Of a stretch of DNA of 64,000 nt, positions 8,656-18,002 are shown one piece after another; positions within the stretch are counted from its first letter, which is position 1; every line of letters starts with the position of its first letter. The translations under genes and the position numbers were made by a program. This DNA is from Evansella cellulosilytica DSM 2522. GTDB taxonomy: Bacteria; Bacillota; Bacilli; Bacillales; Salisediminibacteriaceae. A model generated the notes under the pieces. The model made no database searches and was not told the DNA's origin. It saw only the letters and a program-made list of their open reading frames with translations. The DNA lies in NCBI RefSeq assembly GCF_000177235.2, contig NC_014829.1, forward strand, positions 2,356,001-2,420,000. The letters run 5' to 3'.

Positions 8656-8840
8656 TTAAGGGCACTGAAAAAGTGGCGTTCTTTCACTTCTTCAGTGCCT
8701 TAAGCAATGAAGCGTAGTCGTTGCAATCTTTCAAAAGACTACTATGAGTGGGTTTCTCATAGTAGTCGCGCAACGAACGAAGCCATTGCCTTGAATTTGT
8801 GGGTAACGAAAAAGTTGCTCTGTACTTTTTCAGTCCGCCC
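8656..8840. repeat. Composite intergenic palindrome bounded by ACTGAAAAAG repeats
   Basis: The left part is a hairpin of GGCACTGAAAAAGTG and its near-complement (8656-8704). The right part is a second small hairpin, CGAAAAAGT/ACTTTTTCAG (8807-8833). Between them is an 86-base inverted repeat (8704-8709 GCAATG with 8784-8789 CATTGC). Its core is the perfect 12-bp stem GACTACTATGAG/CTCATAGTAGTC (8737-8748 with 8756-8767). Related ends occur near 18.7-19.0, 33.5-33.8 and 43.6 kb. The whole could end transcripts of the HD gene and the wall hydrolase gene. It looks like a non-autonomous mobile element. Confidence 0.75.
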
Positions 8841-8903
8841 TAAAGAGCTATCAAAATTACTTTAAGAGATAAAGCTTCATTCCATCGTTTTATGTTTTTC
8901 TCA

Positions 8904-10316
8904 TTAAAAACGCTTTGCACCTAAGTATCTATTCTTCCAATACGATTCATCTAAATGAGAGATTGTGACTCCCGTTGAAGTACCTGTATGAAGAAATGCA
9001 CCATTTCCTAAGTAAATCCCTGCGTGTGATGGCCCCTTTTTATACGTTTCAAAGAAAACTAAGTCTCCTCTTGAAGGCTCTGAAACGGAAGAAGAGGCAT
9101 TCCATATATCGACAATACTTCTAGGAAGGGACAGCCCTTCTTGTTTAAATACATAAAGCAAAAAACCGCTGCAATCAAATCCTGATGGGGAAGTCCCACC
9201 CCAGAGATACGGAGTTCCAATAAGCTGCTCTCCACGGGCAATAATATTCTCCATAGAATTACTTGATTTTTCAATAGTTTCTTTACTGTTGTTTTCGTTT
9301 TTTGTCGATTCTACCTGACTCTTTTCTAGATTATCTGCAATTTTCTTTAAGTCGCTTGACTTAAGAAAGTCGAAAACTTGATCGCCAGCTAACCCATCAA
9401 CCATTAAGTCATTGTCTCTTTGAAGCATTCTAACAGCTTGTTGTGTATTGCTACCGTAAATGCCATCAATAGTCCCGTTATAATATCCTGCTTTATTTAA
9501 TAATTCCTGTAGTTCTTTAATATCTTCATGCTCATCTCCATATTGAAAATAGCTAGGAGTAATGTCATCATCATCTTTCATGCCATGTGTAGTTGCTTTT
9601 GTATACACTTTGTTCTCATTATCATCTTGGTTTGGATAATATATCGTATTTAAATCTTCTCCAGTTTCTTCATCAGAAATATCTCTAGTGACAATCTGTT
9701 TTATTCCAACTAAGTAAATAATCGTTTCATGATCAACTTTTCCTGTTATGTTTAAACCATGCTCTTTTTGATATCGCTCAACCGCTTTCTCCGTCTTTTC
9801 CCCATATAATCCATCTATCTCTTGAACGTAGTAGCCAATTTCACTCAGGTGCTCTTGAATAATTTTTACTTTTGGACCATGATCTCCTATTGATAAAACG
9901 GTATCAACTGGCCAAACATTTTTGTTCGTGTCCGTCTTAATTTCAAATTCTTCATTGGCTAACTGGTTGATAATGAGCCGTAGTGATTTTTCAGTAGGGA
10001 CATTTTTTGCTTTCACTGCACTCGTCCTCTCAGCTAGAGAGGAAGTTGTTAAAAAGTTTTGATTTTTTGATTGGTCAAATAAATTGTTATTTAATGTATT
10101 AGAATGTTGAAACACTGGTAATGATTGTGCATATGGCGATTGGACATCAATTTGTGCAGAAGAGGAGAGAGGTTGTGGAAAGGCCACTAGTTTTTCATCA
10201 TGTTCGACATTACTCTCGTTTGGCATACTAGTAATAATAGGCGCTAAAGCAGCTCCAGCTACAACGGATGAAAATAAAATAGTACCTTTATGATCTCTCA
10301 ACCGGAACCTAGACAT
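8904..10316 (-). CDS. Cell-wall hydrolase: two peptidoglycan-binding domains plus NlpC/P60
   Basis: The product has 470 residues from the ATG at 10314-10316, preceded by GGGAGG at 10326-10331; an earlier in-frame start at 10349 has no such site. A membrane-spanning or uncleaved signal segment (TILFSSVVAGAALAPIITS) is followed by a variable linker. Two PG_binding_1 repeats come next (around IGDHGPKVKIIQEHLSEIGY and YGDEHEDIKELQELLNKAGY), then the C-terminal NlpC/P60 domain. Catalytic residues are visible: Cys in FDCSGFLLYVF, His in PSHAGIYLG, and a third polar residue near FLHTGTS. It is expected to act as a D,L-endopeptidase cutting muropeptide stems during growth or sporulation. It is monocistronic. 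Confidence 0.9.
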   Translation of the reverse strand: MSRFRLRDHKGTILFSSVVAGAALAPIITSMPNESNVEHDEKLVAFPQPLSSSAQIDVQSPYAQSLPVFQHSNTLNNNLFDQSKNQNFLTTSSLAERTSAVKAKNVPTEKSLRLIINQLANEEFEIKTDTNKNVWPVDTVLSIGDHGPKVKIIQEHLSEIGYYVQEIDGLYGEKTEKAVERYQKEHGLNITGKVDHETIIYLVGIKQIVTRDISDEETGEDLNTIYYPNQDDNENKVYTKATTHGMKDDDDITPSYFQYGDEHEDIKELQELLNKAGYYNGTIDGIYGSNTQQAVRMLQRDNDLMVDGLAGDQVFDFLKSSDLKKIADNLEKSQVESTKNENNSKETIEKSSNSMENIIARGEQLIGTPYLWGGTSPSGFDCSGFLLYVFKQEGLSLPRSIVDIWNASSSVSEPSRGDLVFFETYKKGPSHAGIYLGNGAFLHTGTSTGVTISHLDESYWKNRYLGAKRF

Positions 10317-10586
10317 AAATCTGAACCTCCCATTCTTTCTTACATACAAAGAATTAAATTTAGTAGTGTGTTAATACATCTACCTTTGACCATAGTATGT
10401 ATCACCGATATCGATTAGAACATGAATCAATTATAAGATTGGAAACATGGAAAAAGGGAACAATATTCACAAATAGAAGACATGCTATTTTTACTATTTT
10501 TTTAAAATAAGCCTTATTCATTTTTATGAGAAGGGTATTATGCTAACGTTATAGATAGCGTTTATAAAATATATATGGGGGAAAGG

Positions 10587-11123
10587 ATGAGTAAAATGAG
10601 ATTAGTTGACAAGAAGGTATTAACAGTAGTTGATGATGAATTTGAGGATTTAGAACTGTTATATCCCCATTATCGTATGCAGGAAGAAGGGGCAGTTTGC
10701 CACATTGCAGGAAAAGAAGCTAAAAAATATATAGGTAAGTACGGTGTTCCTGTACAAGCACATTATCGTTTTGAGGATATAAATATCGAAGAATATGATG
10801 CCATACTTATTCCTGGGGGATGGGCGCCAGATAAACTACGGCGTTATGAAGAAGTGTTAAAAATGGTGAAATATATGGATGAACAAAAACGGGTGATAGG
10901 TCAAATCTGTCATGCTGGTTGGGTTCTCATTTCTGCAAATATTTTAAAGGGAAAAAACGTTACAAGTACTCCCGGGATAAAAGATGATATGCAAAATGCT
11001 GGTGCAATTTGGCATGATAAAGAAGTGGTTGCAGATGGGCACATTATTTCGAGTCGTAGACCACCCGATTTACCTGCTTACGGTAAATTACTTGCTGACA
11101 CGATTGTACATTTGTCAAAATAA
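10587..11123 (+). CDS. DJ-1/PfpI family protein
   Basis: The product has about 178 residues; I prefer the ATG at 10587 behind GGGGGAAAGG over the one at 10575, while ATG 10596 is also possible. The DJ-1/PfpI fold is clear: VLTVVDDEFEDLELLYP, DAILIPGGWAPDKLRR, the nucleophile elbow GQICHAGWVL with Cys followed by His, and SRRPPDLPAY at the end. Members include proteases, deglycases and chaperones, so substrate cannot be assigned. GVYGP-type oligomer motifs are not obvious. It is monocistronic and ends at a strong hairpin. Confidence 0.85.
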   Translation: MSKMRLVDKKVLTVVDDEFEDLELLYPHYRMQEEGAVCHIAGKEAKKYIGKYGVPVQAHYRFEDINIEEYDAILIPGGWAPDKLRRYEEVLKMVKYMDEQKRVIGQICHAGWVLISANILKGKNVTSTPGIKDDMQNAGAIWHDKEVVADGHIISSRRPPDLPAYGKLLADTIVHLSK

Positions 11124-11134
11124 TAATAATCAAA

Positions 11135-11171
11135 TAAGTATCCCAAAGGCTATGTAAATTTGGGATACTTA
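11135..11171 (+). terminator. Terminator of the PfpI gene
   Basis: A perfect 12-bp stem TAAGTATCCCAA/TTGGGATACTTA (11135-11146 with 11160-11171) with a 13-base loop. Confidence 0.75.
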
Positions 11172-11208
11172 ATATGTATATATGCACCATAATTGGAGGT
11201 AGCGATCT

Positions 11209-12162
11209 ATGAATGAGAATGACGATTATATATGGGTGCAAAAAATAAAACATACAGATTTTAACTTAAGGGAAAAAAATCCACATGTATTAAATCATGC
11301 ATTACAACAATATTTGTCTTTTTATCATTTTCAGATTGAATTAATAGATGAGTACCGTTGTGGGTTTGAAAAAGTAAATGAGAAAAAACTATTTATACAG
11401 TTTTTTTTAAGGCAGCAAGCTAAAGGGGTAGTATATTTAGTTCACGGATATTTAGATCATAGTGGTGGTTTGAGTAAAACAGTGAATACATTATTACAGA
11501 ACAATTATCAAGTTGTCGTTTTAGACTTACCAGGTCACGGATTTTCTAATGGTGAGAAGGGAATGATTACAAGTTTCGAACATTATGTGGATGCAGTTGA
11601 GGTTGGCTACAAAATGATTAAAAGGTATCTTGCTGATGATCGAGTGTACGCATTAGGTCACAGTACTGGTGCAGCTATATTATTTCACGCACTGGCAGAA
11701 GAAAAAATTGAAACGGAAGGATTACTTTTAGTTGCACCGTTATATCTTCCGTTTCAATGGAGTTTACTAAAGAGGTTGTTATTTTTTTCAGGTAAACTCT
11801 TTCCTCAGAAAAAACGTGGCTTTAAGAGAAATTCAAACGATGTCATGTATCGCCAATTTGTTAAGCATGATCCATTGCAAGTCAAAGTTTTAAAGGCACA
11901 ATGGATTGAAGCTTTAAGTGAATGGCAAATGCAATTTACAGATTGCCCACTAGTCGATCGTCCAGTATATATATTACAAGGAACAAAAGATACTACGGTT
12001 GATTGGAGGAAAAATATTCGTTTTTATCAAACGAAGTGTAAAGACTTTCAAGTAGCGTTATTTCATCGTGCTAGACATCAACTGCTAAATGAGCATCGGG
12101 AAATTCGCCTACATGTATATCGTCAACTCAATTCATTTCTGGATTCATTGCACAATGCTTAA
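11209..12162 (+). CDS. Alpha/beta hydrolase, monoglyceride lipase-like
   Basis: The product has 317 residues. It has the serine hydrolase plan of the Hydrolase_4 (lysophospholipase/monoacylglycerol lipase) group: oxyanion motif YLVHGYLDHSGG, VLDLPGHGFSNGEKG, nucleophile elbow ALGHSTGAA (Ser), acid in LQGTKDTTVDW (Asp) and the catalytic His in HRARHQLLNE. There is no signal peptide, so it is cytosolic. TTGGAGG precedes the ATG. The last 35 bases overlap the 3' end of the convergent MFS gene, so opposing transcripts share antisense ends. The natural ester substrate is unknown. Confidence 0.88.
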   Translation: MNENDDYIWVQKIKHTDFNLREKNPHVLNHALQQYLSFYHFQIELIDEYRCGFEKVNEKKLFIQFFLRQQAKGVVYLVHGYLDHSGGLSKTVNTLLQNNYQVVVLDLPGHGFSNGEKGMITSFEHYVDAVEVGYKMIKRYLADDRVYALGHSTGAAILFHALAEEKIETEGLLLVAPLYLPFQWSLLKRLLFFSGKLFPQKKRGFKRNSNDVMYRQFVKHDPLQVKVLKAQWIEALSEWQMQFTDCPLVDRPVYILQGTKDTTVDWRKNIRFYQTKCKDFQVALFHRARHQLLNEHREIRLHVYRQLNSFLDSLHNA

Positions 12163-13285
12163 CATGAATGGAGAATACTGCAACAATAAAGAGCATAAAA
12201 ATTCCACTTACTAGAAACGGTTTCCCAAAGGCTTCAGCCATCGTTCCTGCGAAAATAGAGCCGAAAACGACTCCAAGTGAGAATGCACCATAAAAAAGAC
12301 CGAAAGCTTTCCCACGATCATGGTTGCTTGAAATATCGACAACGATACGATTCATAGATGGGAATACAAATGCAAAGCCAATACCGTATATGACCATAGT
12401 AATAGAAATAAAAATAATACTATCTAGAAAGCTTAAGCTAATGAGGGCAAAACTTATAAGCAGTAAGCCTGTACGGATAAATGATTGCGGCTTGAAAATA
12501 TCAAATGAACGGTTAATTGGTGTCAAAAATATTATTAATGCTACAATGCCAAATGTACTGAGTAATATACCTGTGACTGTTGAACTTAAGGAAAGTGATT
12601 GAACCTTTAACGGAAGAGCATATGTGAGAATCCCCATACTACACATTAAAGCAAAAGCCCCTATCATTGCTTGTATCATAAAAGAGTTCTTTATTAAAAC
12701 AATGAAGTCAGCTAGTTCTACTTTCTTATGCTGCCTTGGATCTTTATGAAAAGACTCCTTTAACCATAGACTCACTACTATTACTGTAATTAGAAAAATA
12801 ACACCTACAAAAATGAATACAGCCGACACAGAAAGCCGACTTGAAATAATCCCCCCCAGTGCTGGACCAACAATTGCAGCGGTACCAATACATCCTCCTG
12901 AAAAGGCCATTGCCTTACCCCTATTTTTCGATGGAGCTAAGTCCCCTAAATAAGCAAAGGCTGCTGGGATTAATGCTCCTCCTGCAAGCCCATGAATAAA
13001 CCTGACTAGTAAAAGTTGATTGCCAGAGGTTACGAACGGATATAGAAATAATATGAAGGTAACAGCAATCATACCGATTAATAATATTTTTTTCCGTCCA
13101 TATCGATCAATCCAGTGACCACTTATTGCGTTGCCAATCATATTAGAGAAAGAATATATAGCGATAATCATGCCAGATAAAAAACTTGATGCTCCCAATT
13201 CTTTAGCAAAAGGTGAGATGATTGGAAGTTGGATAAATGTATCTAAAAATGCTACGATGATGATGGAATATAAAAAGACTAGCAT
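12128..13285 (-). CDS. MFS transporter, drug:H+ antiporter-like (DHA1 type)
   Basis: The product has 385 residues and about 12 predicted membrane spans. MFS landmarks: the motif between spans 2 and 3 (GHWIDRYGRKKILLIGM) and, near the start of the C-terminal half, NRGKAMAFSGGCIGTAAIVGPALGG, which resembles motif C of the drug antiporters. GGAGG lies just upstream of the ATG. Substrate is not predictable. It converges on the hydrolase gene with a 35-base tail overlap and diverges from the cobalamin-binding sensor gene across about 140 bases. Confidence 0.88.
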   Translation of the reverse strand: MLVFLYSIIIVAFLDTFIQLPIISPFAKELGASSFLSGMIIAIYSFSNMIGNAISGHWIDRYGRKKILLIGMIAVTFILFLYPFVTSGNQLLLVRFIHGLAGGALIPAAFAYLGDLAPSKNRGKAMAFSGGCIGTAAIVGPALGGIISSRLSVSAVFIFVGVIFLITVIVVSLWLKESFHKDPRQHKKVELADFIVLIKNSFMIQAMIGAFALMCSMGILTYALPLKVQSLSLSSTVTGILLSTFGIVALIIFLTPINRSFDIFKPQSFIRTGLLLISFALISLSFLDSIIFISITMVIYGIGFAFVFPSMNRIVVDISSNHDRGKAFGLFYGAFSLGVVFGSIFAGTMAEAFGKPFLVSGIFMLFIVAVFSIHVKHCAMNPEMN

Positions 13286-13429
13286 AAACCTTCCTCCTTC
13301 TTAGATTAATATACACGAACAAGCTAATGTATCCAAGTGAACAAAAAATGAATAGTAGATTATGGAAGGCTCATTAGCATAAAACGAGGTAGTCATGATG
13401 CATGATTCAAAATGGAAAGGGGTATTCAT

Positions 13430-14068
13430 TTGACGATAAAATCCTCTTCTGAATTTGCAAAAGTTCTTTTGGAAGGTGATCAATGGGAAGCATTAAAAAT
13501 ATTACATGCGTGGCAAGAATGTAAATCGAGGTTTAACATTTATAATGAATTAATTACTCCTGCAATGTACACGGTCGGAGAATTGTGGGAAAAGAATGAA
13601 ATAACAGTTGCTGATGAGCACTTAGCTACTGCAGTGTGTGATTTCGTCATCACACAGACGGAACAACAATTTAAATTTGAAAAAAATAATGATCTACGAA
13701 AAGCGTTATTTCCTTCCATTGTTAAAGAACACCATTATTTAGGCTTAAAAATGGTATCTATCCTTTTTAACGAATGGAACTGGGACGTAAGGTTTTTGCA
13801 ATCGCCGCTCCCAATAGAACATCTCATCATATATGTTAATAAATGGAAGCCAGATTTAATAGGCTTATCATTTTCAAATGTTACGCAAATAGAAGTACTA
13901 AAACAATACTTAGAACAATTACATAGTCATGTTTGCTATAACCCGGAAATCATTATCGGTGGTAGATTAATAGGCAAATATGACTTTACATCTCTTATCT
14001 TAAATGACAATATGAGATTAATTCCAAACTTATATGATTTACAAAGCTTGTATAAAAATAATGGCTAA
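13430..14068 (+). CDS. Stand-alone cobalamin-binding protein with CarH-like motif
   Basis: I take the TTG at 13430 as start, because GGAAAGGGG (13415-13422) lies 7 bases before it and the ATG at 13412 sits inside that site; the product has 212 residues. Residues 1-80 form the helical cap of B12-binding proteins and include W53-x9-E63-H64 (WEKNEITVADEH), the motif that covers the upper face of adenosylcobalamin in the CarH photoreceptors. The Rossmann part has E100-x-H102-x-x-G105, the base-off ligand motif with Glu in place of Asp, then GLSFSN and IIIGGRLIG. There is no DNA-binding or methyltransferase domain. It forms an operon with the STAS gene 11 bases downstream. Light or cobalamin sensing is inference. 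Confidence 0.85.
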   Translation: MTIKSSSEFAKVLLEGDQWEALKILHAWQECKSRFNIYNELITPAMYTVGELWEKNEITVADEHLATAVCDFVITQTEQQFKFEKNNDLRKALFPSIVKEHHYLGLKMVSILFNEWNWDVRFLQSPLPIEHLIIYVNKWKPDLIGLSFSNVTQIEVLKQYLEQLHSHVCYNPEIIIGGRLIGKYDFTSLILNDNMRLIPNLYDLQSLYKNNG

Positions 14069-14079
14069 AGGGGATGACG

Positions 14080-14814
14080 ATGTTGGACCAACTTCCATTA
14101 CCTTACTTTAAAATAAATAGCTCGTATGAAGTTATTCATTACTCTGATCTCGCAACAAAAGAATTTCATACAGTCTCATCCTTTTTATCCCTTTTAGATG
14201 ATGAAAGTGTAAAAAAGTTTACCTGCTTTGTCCAACCACAAAATAGTATTAAAAAAATTGAAATTAATATGAAAAATAAAAGCAATGAGATTAGATTGTG
14301 TGATATACATATACGTTGGAGTGATAATATAGCCACTTTGCTTGTTCATAGTCTTGATAAAAAATATGATATCGTAGAGGATCAGTTAATTCAGCTAAGA
14401 ACGAGGTTAAGTGAGACTAACTTTGAATTATATGAAAGAAAAGAACAATTAAATCAATTATTGCAAAGAGTGAACAGTTTATCAGCACCCATTATTCCGT
14501 TAAGTAGTTCTATATGTCTTATACCAGTCTTTGGTGATTTAGATAGTGAAAAACTAAATGTCATTAGTCAAAATTTTGCTACTATTTATGCAAAGGATTA
14601 CGAAAAAGTGCTAATAGACATTACTGGTGTTGATATAATTAATCAAAATTGCACGTCAGAATATTATGATCTTTTACTAACGTTAAAAACAATGGGGAAA
14701 GAAGTTTTTATAATGGGCTTTCATCCGAGGCATGTGAAGGGGCTTCCTTTTCGGGATATTCCTGTTATAAAGTCATTAGAAGAGGCTATAAATAGGTGGT
14801 TAATAACTAAATAA
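14080..14814 (+). CDS. RsbR-like PAS/STAS sensor protein
   Basis: From the ATG at 14080 (AAAGGGG at 14067-14073) the product has 244 residues; ATG 14074 would abut the ribosome binding site. The N-terminal ~110 residues look like a PAS-type fold (PLPYFKINSSYEVIHYSDLA). A coiled coil (QLIQLRTRLSETNFELYERK) follows, and then a STAS domain of the RsbR type, starting PIIPLSSSICLIPVFGDLD. The STAS domain keeps the DITGV motif whose Thr is phosphorylated in RsbR proteins, but the second phosphosite region is replaced (IMGFHPRHVKG). RsbR paralogues sense through their N-terminal domain within stressosomes. Coupled to the cobalamin-binding gene, it may transmit that signal; this is inference. Confidence 0.82.
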   Translation: MLDQLPLPYFKINSSYEVIHYSDLATKEFHTVSSFLSLLDDESVKKFTCFVQPQNSIKKIEINMKNKSNEIRLCDIHIRWSDNIATLLVHSLDKKYDIVEDQLIQLRTRLSETNFELYERKEQLNQLLQRVNSLSAPIIPLSSSICLIPVFGDLDSEKLNVISQNFATIYAKDYEKVLIDITGVDIINQNCTSEYYDLLLTLKTMGKEVFIMGFHPRHVKGLPFRDIPVIKSLEEAINRWLITK

Positions 14815-14881
14815 TATATACATCGAAAATGAGGTCATTCCGCTATCTATTGTATGTGTCATACACGACAAATTTAAAAAT

Positions 14882-14922
14882 AAGGGTTACTCAAAGGTTG
14901 TTTTTCCGTTTGAGTAACCCTT
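14882..14922 (-). terminator. Terminator shared by the STAS and OFA transporter genes
   Basis: A perfect 14-bp stem AAGGGTTACTCAAA/TTTGAGTAACCCTT (14882-14895 with 14909-14922). It is flanked by A-rich and T-rich arms, between convergent genes, so it can act both ways. Confidence 0.8.
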
Positions 14923-14930
14923 TTAAGTTA

Positions 14931-16202
14931 TTAGCTTGCTAAACCATCTTTTGCTTGAACAGCTTCTTGCTGCTCTTTAATCTTTTTAATATCAAAACGT
15001 ACAAGTATCGATACGATAAAAGCAACAGTAAACATACCAACGAAAATGTACATTAAGCTTTGATAACTTCCTGTAGATTCACGTAGCCAAGCTGTTAATA
15101 TTGGTCCAACTAGTCCAGCAGCAGCCCAAGCCGTTAACATATAGCCGTGAATAGCACTTAATTGCTTTGTACCGAATAAGTCCCCAATGTATGCTGGAAT
15201 AGAAGCAAACCCACCACCATAACAAGTTATAGCGACGAATAAAACTACTTGGAATAATAATACATGAGAAATACTAGGTAATAACAAGTATGCTACGATT
15301 TGTATTAAGAAAAATGCAGTATACGTATTTGGTCTACCGATATAATCAGATAATGATGCCCACGCGATACGTCCACCACCATTAAATACACCTAATAAAC
15401 CAACGATAGCAGCTGCAGCAACTGTAGTAATACCAACAGTTTCAACTGCTAATGGAGAAGCAACCGATATAATTGCAATACCGCACGTAATATTAATAAA
15501 TAACATGATCCATAAGTACCAGAAACGCTTCGTTTTAATTGCTTCGTTAGCGGTAAGCTGTGCTAAATCTTTTTTCACTTGTTTGCTGCTATTATCAGCG
15601 TTTTCTTTGAAGCCTTTTGGTGCCCAGCCTTGCTTAGGGGGCTCTAAATATTGCGCTGATGCAAGTATAACGACAAAGTAAATTGCACCTAAAACGAAGA
15701 ATGTTTCTGCTAAACCAACTGAACCGATTAATCTTTCCATAACAGGGCTACTAATCATTGCGGCAAAACCAAATCCCATAATAGCGAGCCCAGTAGCAAG
15801 TCCTCTACGGTCTGGAAACCATTTTACGAGTGTCGAAACAGGTGTAATATATCCAACACCTAATCCTATCCCACCGAAAACACCATAAAAGATATATAGT
15901 AAATAAATATTTTCTAAATTTATCGCCAAACCAGATCCAGCAATACCAATTCCAAAGAATATAGCAGATAAAATTCCAGCTTTTCTAGGACCATATTTTT
16001 CTACAAAATGTCCAAGAAATGCAGCAGATAATCCTAAAAATAAAATAGCAATACTAAAAGTTAGCTGTACATCTGTTAAGCTCCAACCAAATTCACTCAC
16101 GATAGGTGTTGTAAAAACGCTCCAAGCATACACTGAACCGATTGAAATGTGGATACCAACTGCTGATAGTGCAATTAGCCAGCGGTTTTTTGTTTTGTCC
16201 AT
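14931..16202 (-). CDS. MFS transporter of the oxalate/formate antiporter (OFA) family
   Basis: The product has 423 residues and 12 predicted spans. The opening NRWLIALSAVGIHISIGSVYAWSVF is diagnostic of the OFA family, as are WFPDRRGLATGLAIMGFGF and the GGIGLGVGYITPVSTLVKWF stretch in span 4. The family moves small carboxylates (oxalate, formate, lactate, pyruvate). The link to the PFOR operon in this window is suggestive only. AAAAGGAG precedes the ATG. A charged C-terminal tail (IKKIKEQQEAVQAKDG) is cytosolic. Confidence 0.88.
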   Translation of the reverse strand: MDKTKNRWLIALSAVGIHISIGSVYAWSVFTTPIVSEFGWSLTDVQLTFSIAILFLGLSAAFLGHFVEKYGPRKAGILSAIFFGIGIAGSGLAINLENIYLLYIFYGVFGGIGLGVGYITPVSTLVKWFPDRRGLATGLAIMGFGFAAMISSPVMERLIGSVGLAETFFVLGAIYFVVILASAQYLEPPKQGWAPKGFKENADNSSKQVKKDLAQLTANEAIKTKRFWYLWIMLFINITCGIAIISVASPLAVETVGITTVAAAAIVGLLGVFNGGGRIAWASLSDYIGRPNTYTAFFLIQIVAYLLLPSISHVLLFQVVLFVAITCYGGGFASIPAYIGDLFGTKQLSAIHGYMLTAWAAAGLVGPILTAWLRESTGSYQSLMYIFVGMFTVAFIVSILVRFDIKKIKEQQEAVQAKDGLAS

Positions 16203-16547
16203 GTCAATTCTCCTTTTACATGTTGATTAAACTTGAGATTCATTCATTTTAGAACGAGATGATAGACACTCTCTCAAGATTAAATTTTTATAATATAGTT
16301 ATTTCTACAAGATAATTGTACACCAATTCACAAAGGGAAAAGTAAGTAAACAATGGAGATTTAATGAACATATAAGAAGAAATGATGCCACATCCCTTTA
16401 AAGTAGTAGTGAGTGATCTTCACGCTACTACGCGTGGCGGAAAATGCAACTGCCAAGTTATATTATTTCTTAGTTGAATCAATTTCATAATTATTGGCCC
16501 TTATGGGCCAAGGGTTTCAGAACATGAAAAAAGGAGTACCTCCCCAA

Positions 16548-17966
16548 ATGTCGAATTTAGTAAGTGACGAACAAACCAATTCGAATGGGAGGAAGCCCCT
16601 TATGTCTATTGTACGACAAGAGAGCCTTTTTAGCATGCAAATTTTATTTGACTTAGAACCTACCCAACGTTATGATGAGATTTTTTCAGCGATTGATATT
16701 CATCCCATCCTCACTATCGTAGTGAAAAGATCTAATTTAGGTAGACCTGTAGAATTAAACTATCCTGCAATGATTCAAGCACTCGTGGTGAGGCTTGTTG
16801 AGAGAATTCCCGAGATGCAACTCCTAGTTGAACGTTTAAACACCGACCTTAAGTTTAAGCTGGACTGTGGCTTTTTGATATCTGATCCAGTCCCTTCTGA
16901 AGCTTCATTTTCAAGGATGATTACAAAAATTAAAGATACAGACATTCTTGAAGAGGTAAACTCTCAAATAATAACTGATGCAATCAACGAAGAATATATT
17001 ACAGATCCTAATATTGCGATTGACTCTGGTCACTTCGAGGCGAGAGATCAGGCTCCTTCAAAAAAAGAAGAGAAACCAAAGTCTGAGCCAAAGAAACGTG
17101 GGCGTAAATCAAAGGCCGAACATGAACAATGGTTAAAAGAGAAAGAAGCTAAGGAAGCATCCTTGTCTATTTTTGAAAAGAAAATTGAAGATCAACTAGA
17201 CGTTTCTTACGATGAACTTCATGATCAAATGCCACTTCATCCTACATGGGGCGTGAAGAAAAATAGTGAAGGGAAAAATGTGTTTTGGTTTGGTTATAAA
17301 GGTCATTTAGCTGTTGATACCAAAACTCAGTTTATTCTTCATTCAATGATTTCCTCAGGTAGGCTAAACGATGGTAAAGCTGCTATACCTTTATTAAAAG
17401 GAATAGAGAGAAACTTTTCGGAACTTAGGATGATCTATGCACTAATGGATGCAGGATATGATTACGATGCAATCTATGAACAAGTCCATCGAATGAAAGG
17501 ATATTCCATCATTGCTTATAACAAAAAAAATGAATCAGAGCCAATTGGGTTTGATGAAAATTTCGCTCCAACGTGTGTAAGGGAACATTCCTATCGATAC
17601 GATAGCTTTGATAAAAAATACCAAACCTTAAAATACACACGTCCAAAAGAGTGTAGGGATTGTCCTCTAGCTGAAGATACATTATGCCAAAAGGTCTACA
17701 AGATAAAAATAGAGTCGGATTTACGCCGGTACAGTGCACCCGCACGCGGTTCAGTTGCCTGGAAAGATAGATTTAAGGAACGGAGTTCCGTTGAAAGGGT
17801 CATTGGATACCTAAAAGAATTCTTTCAGTTGAACAATGTAAGATATCGAACAGGAAAACGAGCTAAAGTCCATTTTGATTTGGTTACCATGGTGTACAAT
17901 GGAATGAAATTAGCTAGCATGAGACTTGCTCAAAAACAATATTCAATGAATTCAGTAGCAGCTTAA
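16548..17966 (+). CDS. IS1182-like DDE transposase
   Basis: From the ATG at 16548 (AAAGGAG at 16530-16536) the product has 472 residues; the open frame extends upstream to a TTG at 16494. The N-terminal half is a DUF772-type region (RYDEIFSAIDIHPIL, AMIQALVVRLVERIPEMQLL, PSEASFSRMI). The DDE catalytic core shows the first Asp in IAIDSGHFEARD, the second in YALMDAGYDYDAIY, and the Glu in RSSVERVIGYLKEFF. A Lys-rich insert (KSEPKKRGRKSKAEHEQW) and a CRDCPLAEDTLC cysteine cluster are typical of the family. No frameshift is seen, so it may be active. Confidence 0.9.
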   Translation: MSNLVSDEQTNSNGRKPLMSIVRQESLFSMQILFDLEPTQRYDEIFSAIDIHPILTIVVKRSNLGRPVELNYPAMIQALVVRLVERIPEMQLLVERLNTDLKFKLDCGFLISDPVPSEASFSRMITKIKDTDILEEVNSQIITDAINEEYITDPNIAIDSGHFEARDQAPSKKEEKPKSEPKKRGRKSKAEHEQWLKEKEAKEASLSIFEKKIEDQLDVSYDELHDQMPLHPTWGVKKNSEGKNVFWFGYKGHLAVDTKTQFILHSMISSGRLNDGKAAIPLLKGIERNFSELRMIYALMDAGYDYDAIYEQVHRMKGYSIIAYNKKNESEPIGFDENFAPTCVREHSYRYDSFDKKYQTLKYTRPKECRDCPLAEDTLCQKVYKIKIESDLRRYSAPARGSVAWKDRFKERSSVERVIGYLKEFFQLNNVRYRTGKRAKVHFDLVTMVYNGMKLASMRLAQKQYSMNSVAA

Positions 17967-18002
17967 TTCTTTTGTAAAAGGACCAATGTTATTTTAAAAC
18001 AG

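Noticed and set aside
8641-8850. CRISPR-like repeats
   Set aside because: Repeats are inverted, few and irregularly spaced, with no spacers; they are hairpins of a mobile repeat.
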